Virus record (IMG/VR): IMGVR_UViG_3300026116_000027
Coordinates: 1-31,097 of that record
Direction: 5' to 3' (one strand)
Length of the DNA: 31,097 nt
Origin: a virus
Positions within the stretch are counted from its first letter, which is position 1; each line of letters starts with the position of its first letter. This document shows positions 1 to 8,100 of the stretch, piece by piece. Under the pieces are notes generated by a model. The model saw only the letters and a list, made by a program, of their open reading frames with translations, was not told where the DNA came from and searched no databases. Made by a program: the position numbers and the translations under genes.

Positions 1-99
1 CGCCTCGGTGACCTCGGTGGCCTTGCGGCGCTGCGCCACCTTCGCGGCCTTGGCCACCGTGTCGACGTGCACCCGCTGCCACGCCACCAGCCCGGCCTT
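1..99. repeat. Left copy of 99-bp terminal direct repeat
   Basis: Bases 1-99 are identical to 30999-31097. This is what a circular, or terminally redundant and permuted, genome looks like when assembled as a linear contig. The length of 99 equals a k-mer size used by common assemblers, so the repeat is probably an assembly overlap and not a biological terminal repeat. A reading frame runs through the junction without a break, which supports the join. Confidence 0.9.
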
Positions 100-495
100 G
101 GCGCTCCGCGCCTGGCGCGCCTGCCTGTAGGGCACGCCCGGCCCGGTCTCGTCCACGGTGACCACGCCGTCGAGCGTGATGGTCGTGGGACGGTAGGCGT
201 CGCCAGACCGCTCATAGGTCCAGACCACGATCCGATCGCTGGTCTCGGTGGCGCTCAGCGCGTCGACGGCCCGCGCCTCGTGGTCGTCGATGGTCGCCAG
301 GTACGCCTCGGCCCCTGCCTTGCTGACCTCCCACGGGGCGAAGCCCACGCCCGGGCACTGCCCGCGCAGCTCACCGGTGCCCGGGCGCCTGTAGCCATGC
401 AGCACGACGACCATCGCGCCGGCCTTGGCGCGCAGCGCGTAGGTCCCGAAGCAGACCGGGCACGTGGCCCTTGGCTTGTCCTTGTCGTCGTTCAC
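1..495 (-). CDS. Zinc-ribbon-like phage protein, 5' part (continues at 30998 through the circular junction)
   Basis: The leftward frame opens with GTG at 493-495 and runs off base 1. Joined to 30998-30915 it makes an uninterrupted 192-aa protein ending in TAG. No other start codon is available between GTG and the upstream in-frame stop, and its ribosome site is weak. Near the N-terminus are a CPVC pair and a later Cys (QCPGVGF), with an HGYRRPG motif between them. From memory, this Cys-pair, HGY(K/R)RPG, Cys-PGVG layout occurs in a widespread family of phage proteins of unknown function, plausibly a zinc ribbon. The C-terminal half is rich in Ala, Lys and Arg and probably helical. It is divergent from the 637 gene, with an inverted repeat between them, and its 3' end overlaps the convergent GIY-YIG gene by 32 bp. 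Function unknown. Confidence 0.75.
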   Translation of the reverse strand, partial: MNDDKDKPRATCPVCFGTYALRAKAGAMVVVLHGYRRPGTGELRGQCPGVGFAPWEVSKAGAEAYLATIDDHEARAVDALSATETSDRIVVWTYERSGDAYRPTTITLDGVVTVDETGPGVPYRQARQARSAKAGLVAWQRVHVDTVAKAAKVAQRRKATEVTEA

Positions 496-549
496 GGGCC
501 GACGATGCCCGCGCGCAGCGCCCTCGACAACTGGCCTGTCGTCCTACCC

Positions 550-577
550 GCTTCGACGATCGCTTGGCTGTCGAAGC
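550..577. promoter_or_regulatory. Inverted repeat between divergent genes, candidate operator
   Basis: GCTTCGAC at 550-557 is the exact complement of GTCGAAGC at 570-577, with a 12-bp spacer. It lies in the 141-bp gap between the leftward gene starting at 495 and the rightward gene starting at 637, where promoters for both are expected. I see no convincing -35/-10 pair. An operator role is inferred from symmetry and position only. Confidence 0.35.
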
Positions 578-636
578 ACAACACCGCAGGCAAGCCCACG
601 GTCCACGGCGTCACCCTCGACGTGGAGGACACAACC

Positions 637-1008
637 ATGACCCGTTCCGTTCAGCTCACCAGCAAGCTCGATATCGAGACCCTTGGCCAGGTCAGCGCAG
701 AGGCTGTCGTCGCGGCGATCCAGCGACGCAATGACCGAGGCACCGCCACGACCGTGGTGGTCGTCAGCCCGGCCGCGCACTCGTTCCTGCGCGAAGTCTT
801 CGGCGTCGTCGACACCGGTCCCGTGCAACGCATCACGCCGGAGAACGCCAAGGACATGGTGCCCGTGGCCCCGGACCTTGGCGTCAAGGTCTCCCTGCGG
901 CCGGTGACCTTGGCCGGCCGGCCCGTGGTCGCTTCGGCCCTCGTGGCCGACGACGAGGTGGGTTTCGTCTCGCTCGACGACAGCCCTGCGCTCAAGGCCG
1001 CGGCATGA
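637..1008 (+). CDS. Hypothetical phage protein, 123 aa
   Basis: The ATG at 637 is preceded by a good GGAGG ribosome site. The frame is open far upstream but only by codon bias, so this start is preferred. The protein has alternating hydrophobic strands (for example TTVVVVSP and RPVVASALVADDEVGFVSL), suggesting a small alpha/beta fold. I see no recognisable motif, signal or membrane segment. It overlaps the next gene by four bases (ATGA), so the two are translationally coupled. It stands first in the rightward block leading to the terminase genes. I do not recognise the family. Confidence 0.75.
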   Translation: MTRSVQLTSKLDIETLGQVSAEAVVAAIQRRNDRGTATTVVVVSPAAHSFLREVFGVVDTGPVQRITPENAKDMVPVAPDLGVKVSLRPVTLAGRPVVASALVADDEVGFVSLDDSPALKAAA

Positions 1009-1292
1009 ACACGACAGCCAGACCTCAAGACGATCCAGCGGTGCGCGAAGCCGTCGCGACGATGATGTGGCTGGTCCATGCCGTCGCGAAGAGGCGCAAT
1101 GCAGGCGCGGCCCTGACGCCGAACGACCCCAGTGTCCAGATGCTGCTGAGGTACCTCGCCATCCACCGAGCTGCATGGGACGACGAGATCACGGGCTGCG
1201 TGTCGGCACTCATGGGCCGCCCGGGCGACTCGCCGGAGCGATCTCCATTGGTGCCAGAGGCGGCGGCGCCCACGACCGCGGAGCACGCATGA
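1005..1292 (+). CDS. Hypothetical phage protein, 95 aa
   Basis: It starts in an ATGA overlap with the 637 gene and has an AAGG ribosome site inside that gene's 3' end. The central part (about residues 12-70) looks helical, with conserved-looking Trp and Arg residues; the last 25 residues are Pro/Ala-rich and probably disordered. No motif is recognised. Coupling to the preceding gene suggests a joint role. The frame ends just before the structured non-coding stretch at 1293-1517. Confidence 0.7.
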   Translation: MNTTARPQDDPAVREAVATMMWLVHAVAKRRNAGAALTPNDPSVQMLLRYLAIHRAAWDDEITGCVSALMGRPGDSPERSPLVPEAAAPTTAEHA

Positions 1293-1517
1293 CGACGTCA
1301 GGTGCCGGTACCTAGCTGGCCATGGTCGTCGACGACGTGACAGCCTGGCCATAGTGGCCCGCGCCCCGGCGCCTTCTTCTTTTTCTTCGTCGTCGACGGC
1401 GCGGGCCACCGTGCGGCGCATCCTCACCGTGGTGGCCGCGCCCGCGCCGGCAGTCTGTCCGTGCCTGTGTCGGTCGGCGCGGGCGTCGGCCACCGCCCTC
1501 GACGTCACGGAGCGCCC
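1293..1517. other. Non-coding stretch with palindromes upstream of the terminase genes
   Basis: This 225-bp gap holds an exact 12-bp palindrome GTCGTCGACGAC at 1325-1336, flanked by direct copies of CTGGCCAT at 1316-1323 and 1345-1352. It also holds a perfect 12-bp inverted repeat: GTGGCCCGCGCC at 1354-1365 and its complement at 1398-1409, with a pyrimidine-rich loop. Position just before the terminase genes makes a packaging site (pac or cos) possible; a promoter/operator or terminator is equally possible. No -35/-10 pair is convincing. Confidence 0.4.
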
Positions 1518-1808
1518 ATGCACACCACGCCCGCGCTCGCCGATGACGTCGTGCTCGCCGACATGGCCACGCTCAAGACCCTGGTCGACCGCTACCCCGA
1601 GGCCTTTGCCGCGGAGCGGGCCACGGGCCGCATGATCCCCCGCGGCGCAATGAAGGCCCGCGATCACGCGCGGTACCTGCCGGTGTGGACGGCGGCGCAT
1701 CGCAGCGGTGTCCTCGTCAAGACCGGTGGCTATCGGCAGATCAAGCCGAAGGTCAGGGGACGCGGCTGCGAAGTGTCGGTCTTGTCTGACGACTATCGGG
1801 TCACTTGA
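1518..1808 (+). CDS. Hypothetical protein upstream of TerL, 96 aa
   Basis: The ATG at 1518 follows a GGAG ribosome site; the frame is open upstream to 1461 but runs into the structured gap, so the later start is chosen. The protein is basic in its second half (Lys/Arg around residues 50-90) and may bind nucleic acid. Its place 65 bp before the large terminase is where a small terminase subunit is often encoded, but no helix-turn-helix is evident and 96 aa is short, so that role is only a guess. The gene at 29822 is an alternative small-terminase candidate. Confidence 0.65.
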   Translation: MHTTPALADDVVLADMATLKTLVDRYPEAFAAERATGRMIPRGAMKARDHARYLPVWTAAHRSGVLVKTGGYRQIKPKVRGRGCEVSVLSDDYRVT

Positions 1809-1873
1809 GAGGGACGTCGTCGACCGTGGCTTGATCATCCGCGGCACGACGACACTGGCCGGCACCCTCCCAG

Positions 1874-3397
1874 ATGGATGCTGCCGCTGACGTCGTCACC
1901 ACCACCGCACCCAAGAAGCGCAAGAAGCGCCGACCGTACCCGGACCTCGACCGCAAGAAGCTGAAGCGCCTCGCCCAGCTCGTGCGCATCGTCGACCAGT
2001 CCACCGACCGCACCACGCGCTTCCACTTCAACCCGGAGCAGCGGTTGGTGCTGCGCGCGATGCTGCGGTACCCGCGCGTTTGCGTGCTGAAACCACGACA
2101 GGTTGGCATATCAACTATATGTTGTTTTCTAGATCTCGTGCACGCGATGACCCGGCCCGACCAGGCCGTGGCGGTCATCGCCCACGATCACCAGTCGACG
2201 ATCAGCTTGCTGCGCAAGATCCGTGGCTGGTGCTCTGACCTCGGTGTGCCGCTCGTCGTCGCCAATGAGACGCGCCTGGTGCTGCCCAACCGCTCTGAGA
2301 TCCTCGGCTTCACGGCGTTGTCGCACTCCAGCACCGGCGACAGCAAGGTGGGCCGCTCGCGTTCCTTCCAGCGGGTGCACATCACCGAGTTCGCTCGCTT
2401 CGCCCGCGCCAGCGACGTGCTGTCGGCGGTCTCGGACTCGCTGTCGCCCAACTCGCCCATGGTGATCGAGTCGACCGCGGCCGCCGGAGACACCGCGTAC
2501 AAGCGCCTGTGGACCGGCCTCGACGTCGACGGGAACCCGATGCCCGGCACCGACGACTGGCACCGGGTGTGGCTGCCCTTCGAAATGCACGGCGCCTACC
2601 AGCACGACCCGGACTACCTGTCCGACGACGAATGGGCCACCGCGCAAGCAGAGGGCTTCACCAGTCGGCCACACGCTGCCTACTGGTACCTCAAGCTGCG
2701 GACGGTCAAGGACAACAACAGGTTCTTGACGCTGCGTGAGTTCCCGATCACGTCGGACGACGCCTTCGCCACGGCCATCGGCACGTGGATCCACAACTAC
2801 GTCGAGGCACGCCCGCGCCAGGAAGGCTCGTGGCGCTTCTACAGCTCGCCCGACCCCGCGGACCGCCCGGTGTTCGGCCTCGACATCAGCCACGGCGTCG
2901 GGGCGGATTACGCGGCCCTGGCGGTCATCTCGCACCGCACCGGCGCGATGCTGGCGACGTGGATGAACAACACGACGTCGCTGCCCGACCTGGAGCAGGT
3001 CGTCATCGTGGCCGCGCAGCGCTGGAACCCGGTCAAGGTGTGCGTGGAGACCAATGGCGGCAAGGCGCTCGGTGACCGCGTCGCAATCAACCTCGCCAGC
3101 GCGCGCTTGCCGGTGCACCCGTGCTTCTCACACTGGAACGAGAAACCGCACCGCATGGACTACGTGCGGCACGCGATCGAGTCCGGCCTCGTCCTCGCTG
3201 GTCCTGAGCTGATCGCCGAGATCACGTCGTCCACTGTGGACTTTCACGGGCAGTACCACGGCCGTGACGACCTGATAAACGCCCTCGGCCACGCTCTCAT
3301 ATGGCGCAAGCACAACCCCTATCAGGCGCCACCAGAGTCCTTTGACCGCACCAAGGTGTACGTGCCTGGACCTGAGCGTCGGCGCGGGATGGCGTGA
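1874..3397 (+). CDS. Terminase large subunit (packaging ATPase/nuclease)
   Basis: This is the motor that pumps DNA into the prohead through the portal and cuts it. The 507-aa length fits the family. Residues 72-80 (LKPRQVGIS) form the variant Walker A of terminases, with K73, R75 and S80. VHITEF at 168-173 is the Walker B region, with Thr-Glu where Asp-Glu is usual, as in some P22-like enzymes. The C-terminal RNase H-like nuclease is marked by D337 (FGLDISHG), E392 (VCVETNGG) and D465/D466 (GRDDLINALGHA). The N-terminus carries a basic Lys/Arg patch (14-31). The ATG has no clear ribosome site. Oddly, the codons straight after Walker A (about 2107-2136) are AT-rich and rare for this genome. 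Confidence 0.93.
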   Translation: MDAAADVVTTTAPKKRKKRRPYPDLDRKKLKRLAQLVRIVDQSTDRTTRFHFNPEQRLVLRAMLRYPRVCVLKPRQVGISTICCFLDLVHAMTRPDQAVAVIAHDHQSTISLLRKIRGWCSDLGVPLVVANETRLVLPNRSEILGFTALSHSSTGDSKVGRSRSFQRVHITEFARFARASDVLSAVSDSLSPNSPMVIESTAAAGDTAYKRLWTGLDVDGNPMPGTDDWHRVWLPFEMHGAYQHDPDYLSDDEWATAQAEGFTSRPHAAYWYLKLRTVKDNNRFLTLREFPITSDDAFATAIGTWIHNYVEARPRQEGSWRFYSSPDPADRPVFGLDISHGVGADYAALAVISHRTGAMLATWMNNTTSLPDLEQVVIVAAQRWNPVKVCVETNGGKALGDRVAINLASARLPVHPCFSHWNEKPHRMDYVRHAIESGLVLAGPELIAEITSSTVDFHGQYHGRDDLINALGHALIWRKHNPYQAPPESFDRTKVYVPGPERRRGMA

Positions 3398-3436
3398 CCA
3401 ACAGGCACTTGACGCACGGGCCGCACACCCTGGCCC

Positions 3437-3799
3437 ATGCGATACCCAACCCTCGCTGAATTGCTCGCCTCGCCCGACGAGCTGGAAGCAGCAAAGACCG
3501 AAGCCGCAGCGCCCGGGCAAGCCCAGGCCATCGGCTCCACCATCGGCACCGTCGCCGGCGGCACCGCGGGCGCCCTCCTGGCCCTCGTGCCCGGCGTGGG
3601 CCCCGCGCTGGCCATCCCGGCCATGGGTGCGGGTGCTGGCGTCGGTGGTGCCCTCGGCTCGGCCATCGGTCAGCAGGTCGGCGGCAACATCGCCTCTGAC
3701 GCTGAGAAGAAGCTGGCGCAGCGAGACGCGTTTCGTCAGCGGACGCTGGCCGAGATGAACGCGCGTCGTCAGTCGCTTCAAGACCTCCTGGCTGAGTGA
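3437..3799 (+). CDS. Glycine-zipper membrane-type protein, 120 aa
   Basis: Residues about 29-85 are a long hydrophobic stretch of Gly, Ala, Val and Ile with repeated GxxxG spacing (glycine zipper). It is broken near the middle by PGVGPALAIP, suggesting two closely packed membrane helices. A charged amphipathic C-terminus (KKLAQRDAFRQRT) follows. Such proteins can sit in or cross the inner membrane; DNA ejection or lysis (holin-like) are both possible. Its place between terminase and portal favours a virion component, though no direct motif decides this. The ribosome site is weak. It ends 11 bp before the portal start. Confidence 0.7.
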   Translation: MRYPTLAELLASPDELEAAKTEAAAPGQAQAIGSTIGTVAGGTAGALLALVPGVGPALAIPAMGAGAGVGGALGSAIGQQVGGNIASDAEKKLAQRDAFRQRTLAEMNARRQSLQDLLAE

Positions 3800-3810
3800 G
3801 GCACGCACCC

Positions 3811-5631
3811 ATGGCTGCCACACCAGACAAGATCCGCACGCTGTTCAACACGTGTTTGATGCGCGGACAAGCGCAAGCCAAAGACTCGCGTGCCCAAGCC
3901 GAGATCAATGAGGCGTACGTTGCTGGTCGGCAGTTTGGTTCCATCCAGCACACACCAAACACGACGATCTACAAGCCCGACGACTGGAACGACGACCTAC
4001 CGCGCATCACGATGAACGTGTGCCGCGGGACCATGCAGGTCTGGGCCGCGTACCTGTCTAAGGCCCGCGTCTCGGCCACGGCCTACCCGGCGTCGGACGA
4101 TCCCGAGGACGTCTACCGCGCGGAGCTGGCCAATAACCTGATCGAGTTCACGATCACCGAGGACAAGACCGCGGAGCTGATCGGCCACATCGTGCAGCAA
4201 GCATGCGTCGCCGGCACCGCTGGGCTTCGCCTTGAGTACGACTCCGACGAGGACCGCATCACGTGGACGCCCCAGACGATCTGGGACTTCTACGTCGACA
4301 ACAAGCAGGACCCCACCGAGCGGCGCTGGTGCATCTTCGTCAAGCACGTGGACGTCGAGGCGGCCCTGGACCTCGTGGAGCGCTTCGGAACCGACAAGGC
4401 GTTCACGCCGTCTGAAGAGCCCTACAAGCAGGCCAATGGCGTCGAGGCCGACGGCGTGCTGGTGCACGAGTTCTATCACCGGCCCACCCGCGACTTCCCT
4501 CGTGGGCTCTATGCGCTGTTCCTGGCCGGTGAGCTGCTGCACTCGCTCGACTTCCCCTTTGTCGTTGAGAACGACAGCAGCAAGCCCGAGTACCTCTTGC
4601 CGCTGGTGCTGATGCGCGTGCGCACGGTGCGCGGCCTGGCCTATGGCGAGACCAATCTCTCCGACGTCATCGGGCAGCAGCGCCTGATCAACGAGATGCT
4701 GAATCGCGAGCTGGCCCACCTGCGCAAGACCGCGGGCGTCAAGCTGGTCGCGCCCACCGACCTCTCACAGAAGTGGCTGCCCGGCGAAGACCAGATCTTT
4801 GGGTACTCGCCCATGGACCCATCCGGTGGACGCGGGATCGAGATCCTCACGATCCCCGAACCGCCAACAGCGTATGCGCGCATGCGCGCCGAAGCCGAAG
4901 CGGCCATCCCCGGCATCATCGGTCTCAACGACCAGAGCGCGGGCGTCACCAACCGCACGTACAGCGGCAAGGCGCTGGAGCTGATCGATCAGCAGGACGC
5001 CAGCAAGAACGCCGACGCCCAGCGCTCTCTCGAAAACATGGTCCTCGACGCCTACCGGCTGTTCTTCGCGCTGGTGACGAGGTTCTACACGACGGCACGC
5101 CAGATGAAGATCGGCGACGCCGACCAGGCCACCGTCGTCAGCTTCAGTGGTGCGGACGTGCAGGGCGTCGACCTTCGCCTGGAAGCGGCGTCCGAGTTGG
5201 ACAAGCTGGACGCCGTCGAACAGGCCACCGCGAAGCAGGACTTGCAGCAAGGCACGGGGACCCGCGCCGACGTCGACAAGGCCACACACTCCGCGGGCTA
5301 CACGATGTCGCGCAAGATCTCGCGCCAGATCATCGCGCAGTACCTGGCCGGTCACACGCTGCCCGACCCGCGCCCGGGCGTGGACTTCGACGTGGACGTC
5401 TTCCACGACGAGCTGGCCCGCGCGAAGGCCCACGCCCTCGGCAACAAGGCCGACTGGCTCGCGCTGCACGCCCTCGGGCAGCTCATCGACGACCTGGCCG
5501 AGCACCACGACGACGCCGCTCCGCCCCGCGCAGAGCAAGCGCCCGCGCAACCTAACGCAGCACCTGCACCGGTCGCGTCGGCACCGACGCCTGCTGTGCC
5601 CACGACGGTGCCCGGAGGACTGCCCTCATGA
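3811..5631 (+). CDS. Portal protein
   Basis: The dodecameric ring at the capsid vertex through which DNA is packaged and ejected, and to which the tail attaches. At 606 aa it is in the range of podovirus portals (the P22 protein is larger). The N-terminus is helical (NDDLPRITMNVCRGTMQVWAAYL). A middle portion looks like the portal clip and stem. The region TNRTYSGKALELIDQQDASKN (about residues 377-397) is typical of P22-type portals, where the chain passes from the stem into the crown. The C-terminal 50 residues are Ala/Pro-rich tail. ATG 3811 is preferred over GTG 3796 because GAGG lies at a proper distance. It overlaps the next gene by ATGA. Confidence 0.85.
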   Translation: MAATPDKIRTLFNTCLMRGQAQAKDSRAQAEINEAYVAGRQFGSIQHTPNTTIYKPDDWNDDLPRITMNVCRGTMQVWAAYLSKARVSATAYPASDDPEDVYRAELANNLIEFTITEDKTAELIGHIVQQACVAGTAGLRLEYDSDEDRITWTPQTIWDFYVDNKQDPTERRWCIFVKHVDVEAALDLVERFGTDKAFTPSEEPYKQANGVEADGVLVHEFYHRPTRDFPRGLYALFLAGELLHSLDFPFVVENDSSKPEYLLPLVLMRVRTVRGLAYGETNLSDVIGQQRLINEMLNRELAHLRKTAGVKLVAPTDLSQKWLPGEDQIFGYSPMDPSGGRGIEILTIPEPPTAYARMRAEAEAAIPGIIGLNDQSAGVTNRTYSGKALELIDQQDASKNADAQRSLENMVLDAYRLFFALVTRFYTTARQMKIGDADQATVVSFSGADVQGVDLRLEAASELDKLDAVEQATAKQDLQQGTGTRADVDKATHSAGYTMSRKISRQIIAQYLAGHTLPDPRPGVDFDVDVFHDELARAKAHALGNKADWLALHALGQLIDDLAEHHDDAAPPRAEQAPAQPNAAPAPVASAPTPAVPTTVPGGLPS

Positions 5632-5984
5632 TCTCCACAGACTCGGTCCTTCGTGCGGCCTTCGGGCCCGTCAACGCGGCGTTGACGCCCGCGCTCATCA
5701 ACACCGTGGGCACGGCGTCGGCCGTGCTCTTCACGGACCTGGCCACCACCACAGGCATCACGTCGCGCCGCATCCGCATCGTGAACACTCACGCCACTCA
5801 GCAGCTTGCGTTGTTCGTGGTGCCGAATGGGCAGGCACCGGCCAGCGAAACCACCGCGTCGCTCAACGCGATGATCGTCATGCCTGGCGCATCGGAGTCG
5901 TTCGTCGTCGAGGGCCCGATGCGCGTGCTCGTCGCGGGCAGCGGCGCAGCCACAACCTTCGCGGCCGTCGCCTCGGACCGGTGA
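5628..5984 (+). CDS. Small beta-rich structural protein, 118 aa
   Basis: It starts in an ATGA overlap with the portal gene. The sequence is a series of short beta strands (RRIRIVN, LALFVVP, SESFVVEG, MRVLVAG) separated by turns and is almost free of charged helices, as in small capsid decoration or fibre-attachment proteins. No family is recognised. It precedes the 676-aa ConA-like fibre by three bases, so a role as that fibre's anchor is plausible but inferred. Confidence 0.7.
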   Translation: MISTDSVLRAAFGPVNAALTPALINTVGTASAVLFTDLATTTGITSRRIRIVNTHATQQLALFVVPNGQAPASETTASLNAMIVMPGASESFVVEGPMRVLVAGSGAATTFAAVASDR

Positions 5985-5987
5985 ACC

Positions 5988-8018
5988 ATGGCGTGGACCT
6001 CGCTCAAAGCCCGCCCCAATGTCTACCGCGCTGGCATAAGCCAGGGCGCACGCAAGGCCAGCGGTACAAGCGGGCCGGTGACGATGTTCGCCACGCTGAC
6101 CGGCGATTCGGGCAACGCCAATCTGTCGGACACTTTGACGGTCAACAGCACTGCGGTCGCGCCCACGCTGGCGTACCGCGGCGAGGATGCCAACGGCACA
6201 ACGTGGACACCCGTGGCCGGCCCGTCACTCAGCATCGGCAGCACGGGTGCGACGCCCACGAGCGCCTTGACGCCGGTGACGACGTCAACGGAGCGCGCCC
6301 AGGCCTTCGTCACGACCGGCAAGGTGTACCTCTCAGCCACGAACGGCGACGGCAACCTGGGCACCGATGACTTCGTGATCGAGATGCTCTACCGCGCGGG
6401 CAGCGCCGGGCAGCTCATCGGCAACCGCGTGGCCCTCGGCTGGAAGATGGACCAAACGAGCGCGACGGCCGCGCGCTTGGTGTTCTCCGACGGGACGACC
6501 AACGGAACGCCCGGATGGACGTCCAACACGGGCGCTTGGTACCACGTGCTCGCCTTCTCCGACCGCTCCGAAGGCGCCAACTCGTGCAGCGTTTTCGTCA
6601 ACGGTCAGCTCATCATCACGACGACGACGCCAACGAACAGCATCGACGCCTCAAACGTCTTCGCCATCGGCGCGCAGCCCGACGCGAACGGCAAGACCGA
6701 TGCGTCCCTCGGCTTCGCCCGGATGTGGCGTCGTCCCTCCTGGTTCGCTGGCACCGCTGGCGGCAACGCCGCGCAATGGCTGGCCGTCGCCCAAGAGCGC
6801 TTCGCGCGTCTCACGGGCTGCTATGCCTCAGCGAGCACTGGCGGCAAGCCCACGCCCACCACGATGACCCGCACGTCCATTGCCTACCTGGATCGAGTGG
6901 TCAGCACGGGCCCTTCGGTCCGCCAGCTCTTCTTGACGGGAGCCAACTGGCCGCGTCTCTGTCGTCGAGAGAACGTCGCTGGAGGCACCTTCCTAACCGG
7001 CGCTGTTCTTGAGCCACAGGCAACGAACCTCTGCTTGCAGTCGGAGACGTTCGACAACGCCTCCTGGACCAAGGTGGCTGGAACGATCACGCCCAACGCG
7101 ACGGCCGCGCCCAGCCTCGACGCCACAGCCGATGCGTACGTGGCCGACGCGACGACCGGCCTGCACGCGCTTGCACAGACCTTCACGCTAACTGCGGCCA
7201 CGCACGTGTTCTCCTGCTTCGTGAAGGCCGGCAACCAGTCCATGGTCATCCTGGAGGACGGCTTCTATTCGACGACGGGACGCGCCTGGTTCAACTTGGC
7301 GACGGGCGCTGTGGGCACAGTGCAATCTTCGATCGCAGAAGCGTTGATCGAGCCCTTCGGCAACGGTTGGTTCCGGTGCTCGATCAAGTTCACGGGCACC
7401 GCAGCCAGCCACACGCTGGCGGTGTACTGCGCGAGCACCGACAGCGATCCAACGAGCACCGGCGACGCATCCACGACGTCAACGTTGGTGTGGGGCGCTC
7501 AGCTCGAAATCGTCAGCGACGGTGCGCCGTCGAGCTACGTCACGACGACCACGGCAAGCATCACACGCACGATCGACTCGCTTGACTATGACCTGACCGG
7601 CAGCTTCCCCGCCACCGGCCTGCCGTTCACGGTCAGCTACGACATGATGTCGCGCAGCTATGACCTGCTTGCGTCGTCGATGCCGCTCTGGATCTCCAGC
7701 GCCTCGGGCACCAACACGGACAGCGTGTACCCGGTGATCAGCGGAGCGGACGTAGCGGCCGGCAACATGTTCGTGGGCGGTGTGAACCAGCTCGGCTTCT
7801 CGGGCGGCACCGACATCATGAACGGCGAGAAGCACACCCACGCGCTCGTCATCGCGTCGAACAACGCGGCGCTTGTCGTCGACGGCAGCACGGTGGCCAC
7901 CGACGCCACAGTCAACTTGATGTCAGCAGCGATGACGTACGCGCGCATCGGCAGCTTCCAGTCAGGAACGAACATGTGCGGCTGCCTCGTCAGCAACGTG
8001 CTCGTGAAAACACCGTGA
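5988..8018 (+). CDS. Virion fibre with concanavalin A-like (LamG-type) domains
   Basis: A 676-aa protein almost wholly of Ser/Thr/Ala/Gly-rich beta structure. Residues about 100-270 show a LamG/ConA-like jelly roll (FVIEMLYRAG, WYHVLAFSDR, SVFVNGQLI, FAIGAQ). About 340-520 is a module I know from many phage fibres: NLCLQSETFDNASW, then NGWFRCSI, then LVWGAQLE with a tail of Thr. About 529-676 forms a third jelly-roll-like module. These modules usually bind carbohydrate, so the protein probably contacts the host surface. Its position, between portal and scaffold, is unusual for a tail fibre and would suit a head fibre. It lacks a recognisable catalytic motif. Confidence 0.75.
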   Translation: MAWTSLKARPNVYRAGISQGARKASGTSGPVTMFATLTGDSGNANLSDTLTVNSTAVAPTLAYRGEDANGTTWTPVAGPSLSIGSTGATPTSALTPVTTSTERAQAFVTTGKVYLSATNGDGNLGTDDFVIEMLYRAGSAGQLIGNRVALGWKMDQTSATAARLVFSDGTTNGTPGWTSNTGAWYHVLAFSDRSEGANSCSVFVNGQLIITTTTPTNSIDASNVFAIGAQPDANGKTDASLGFARMWRRPSWFAGTAGGNAAQWLAVAQERFARLTGCYASASTGGKPTPTTMTRTSIAYLDRVVSTGPSVRQLFLTGANWPRLCRRENVAGGTFLTGAVLEPQATNLCLQSETFDNASWTKVAGTITPNATAAPSLDATADAYVADATTGLHALAQTFTLTAATHVFSCFVKAGNQSMVILEDGFYSTTGRAWFNLATGAVGTVQSSIAEALIEPFGNGWFRCSIKFTGTAASHTLAVYCASTDSDPTSTGDASTTSTLVWGAQLEIVSDGAPSSYVTTTTASITRTIDSLDYDLTGSFPATGLPFTVSYDMMSRSYDLLASSMPLWISSASGTNTDSVYPVISGADVAAGNMFVGGVNQLGFSGGTDIMNGEKHTHALVIASNNAALVVDGSTVATDATVNLMSAAMTYARIGSFQSGTNMCGCLVSNVLVKTP

Positions 8019-8100
8019 CGACGTCCGCCCTGCGCGGTTCCGTCCCATCGGTTCGGGTGATTCTCCGCTGCGCCTCCGGTGACCACGTCACCTCTGGCGA

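Noticed and set aside
1-99. True terminal repeat used in packaging
   Set aside because: Possible, but the length equals a common assembler k-mer and a gene runs through it, so an assembly overlap of a circular genome is simpler.
67-636. Longer version of the 637 gene
   Set aside because: This part is the complement of the leftward zinc-ribbon gene (495 to 1), and GGAGG sits at the 637 start.
651-1865. Long minus-strand frame over the first genes
   Set aside because: It is the mirror of coding frames 637-1808, with an Arg/His-rich low-complexity product.
5147-6370. 407-aa frame overlapping portal and fibre genes
   Set aside because: An Arg/Pro/Thr-rich shadow of the true frames at 3811-5631, 5628-5984 and 5988-8018.
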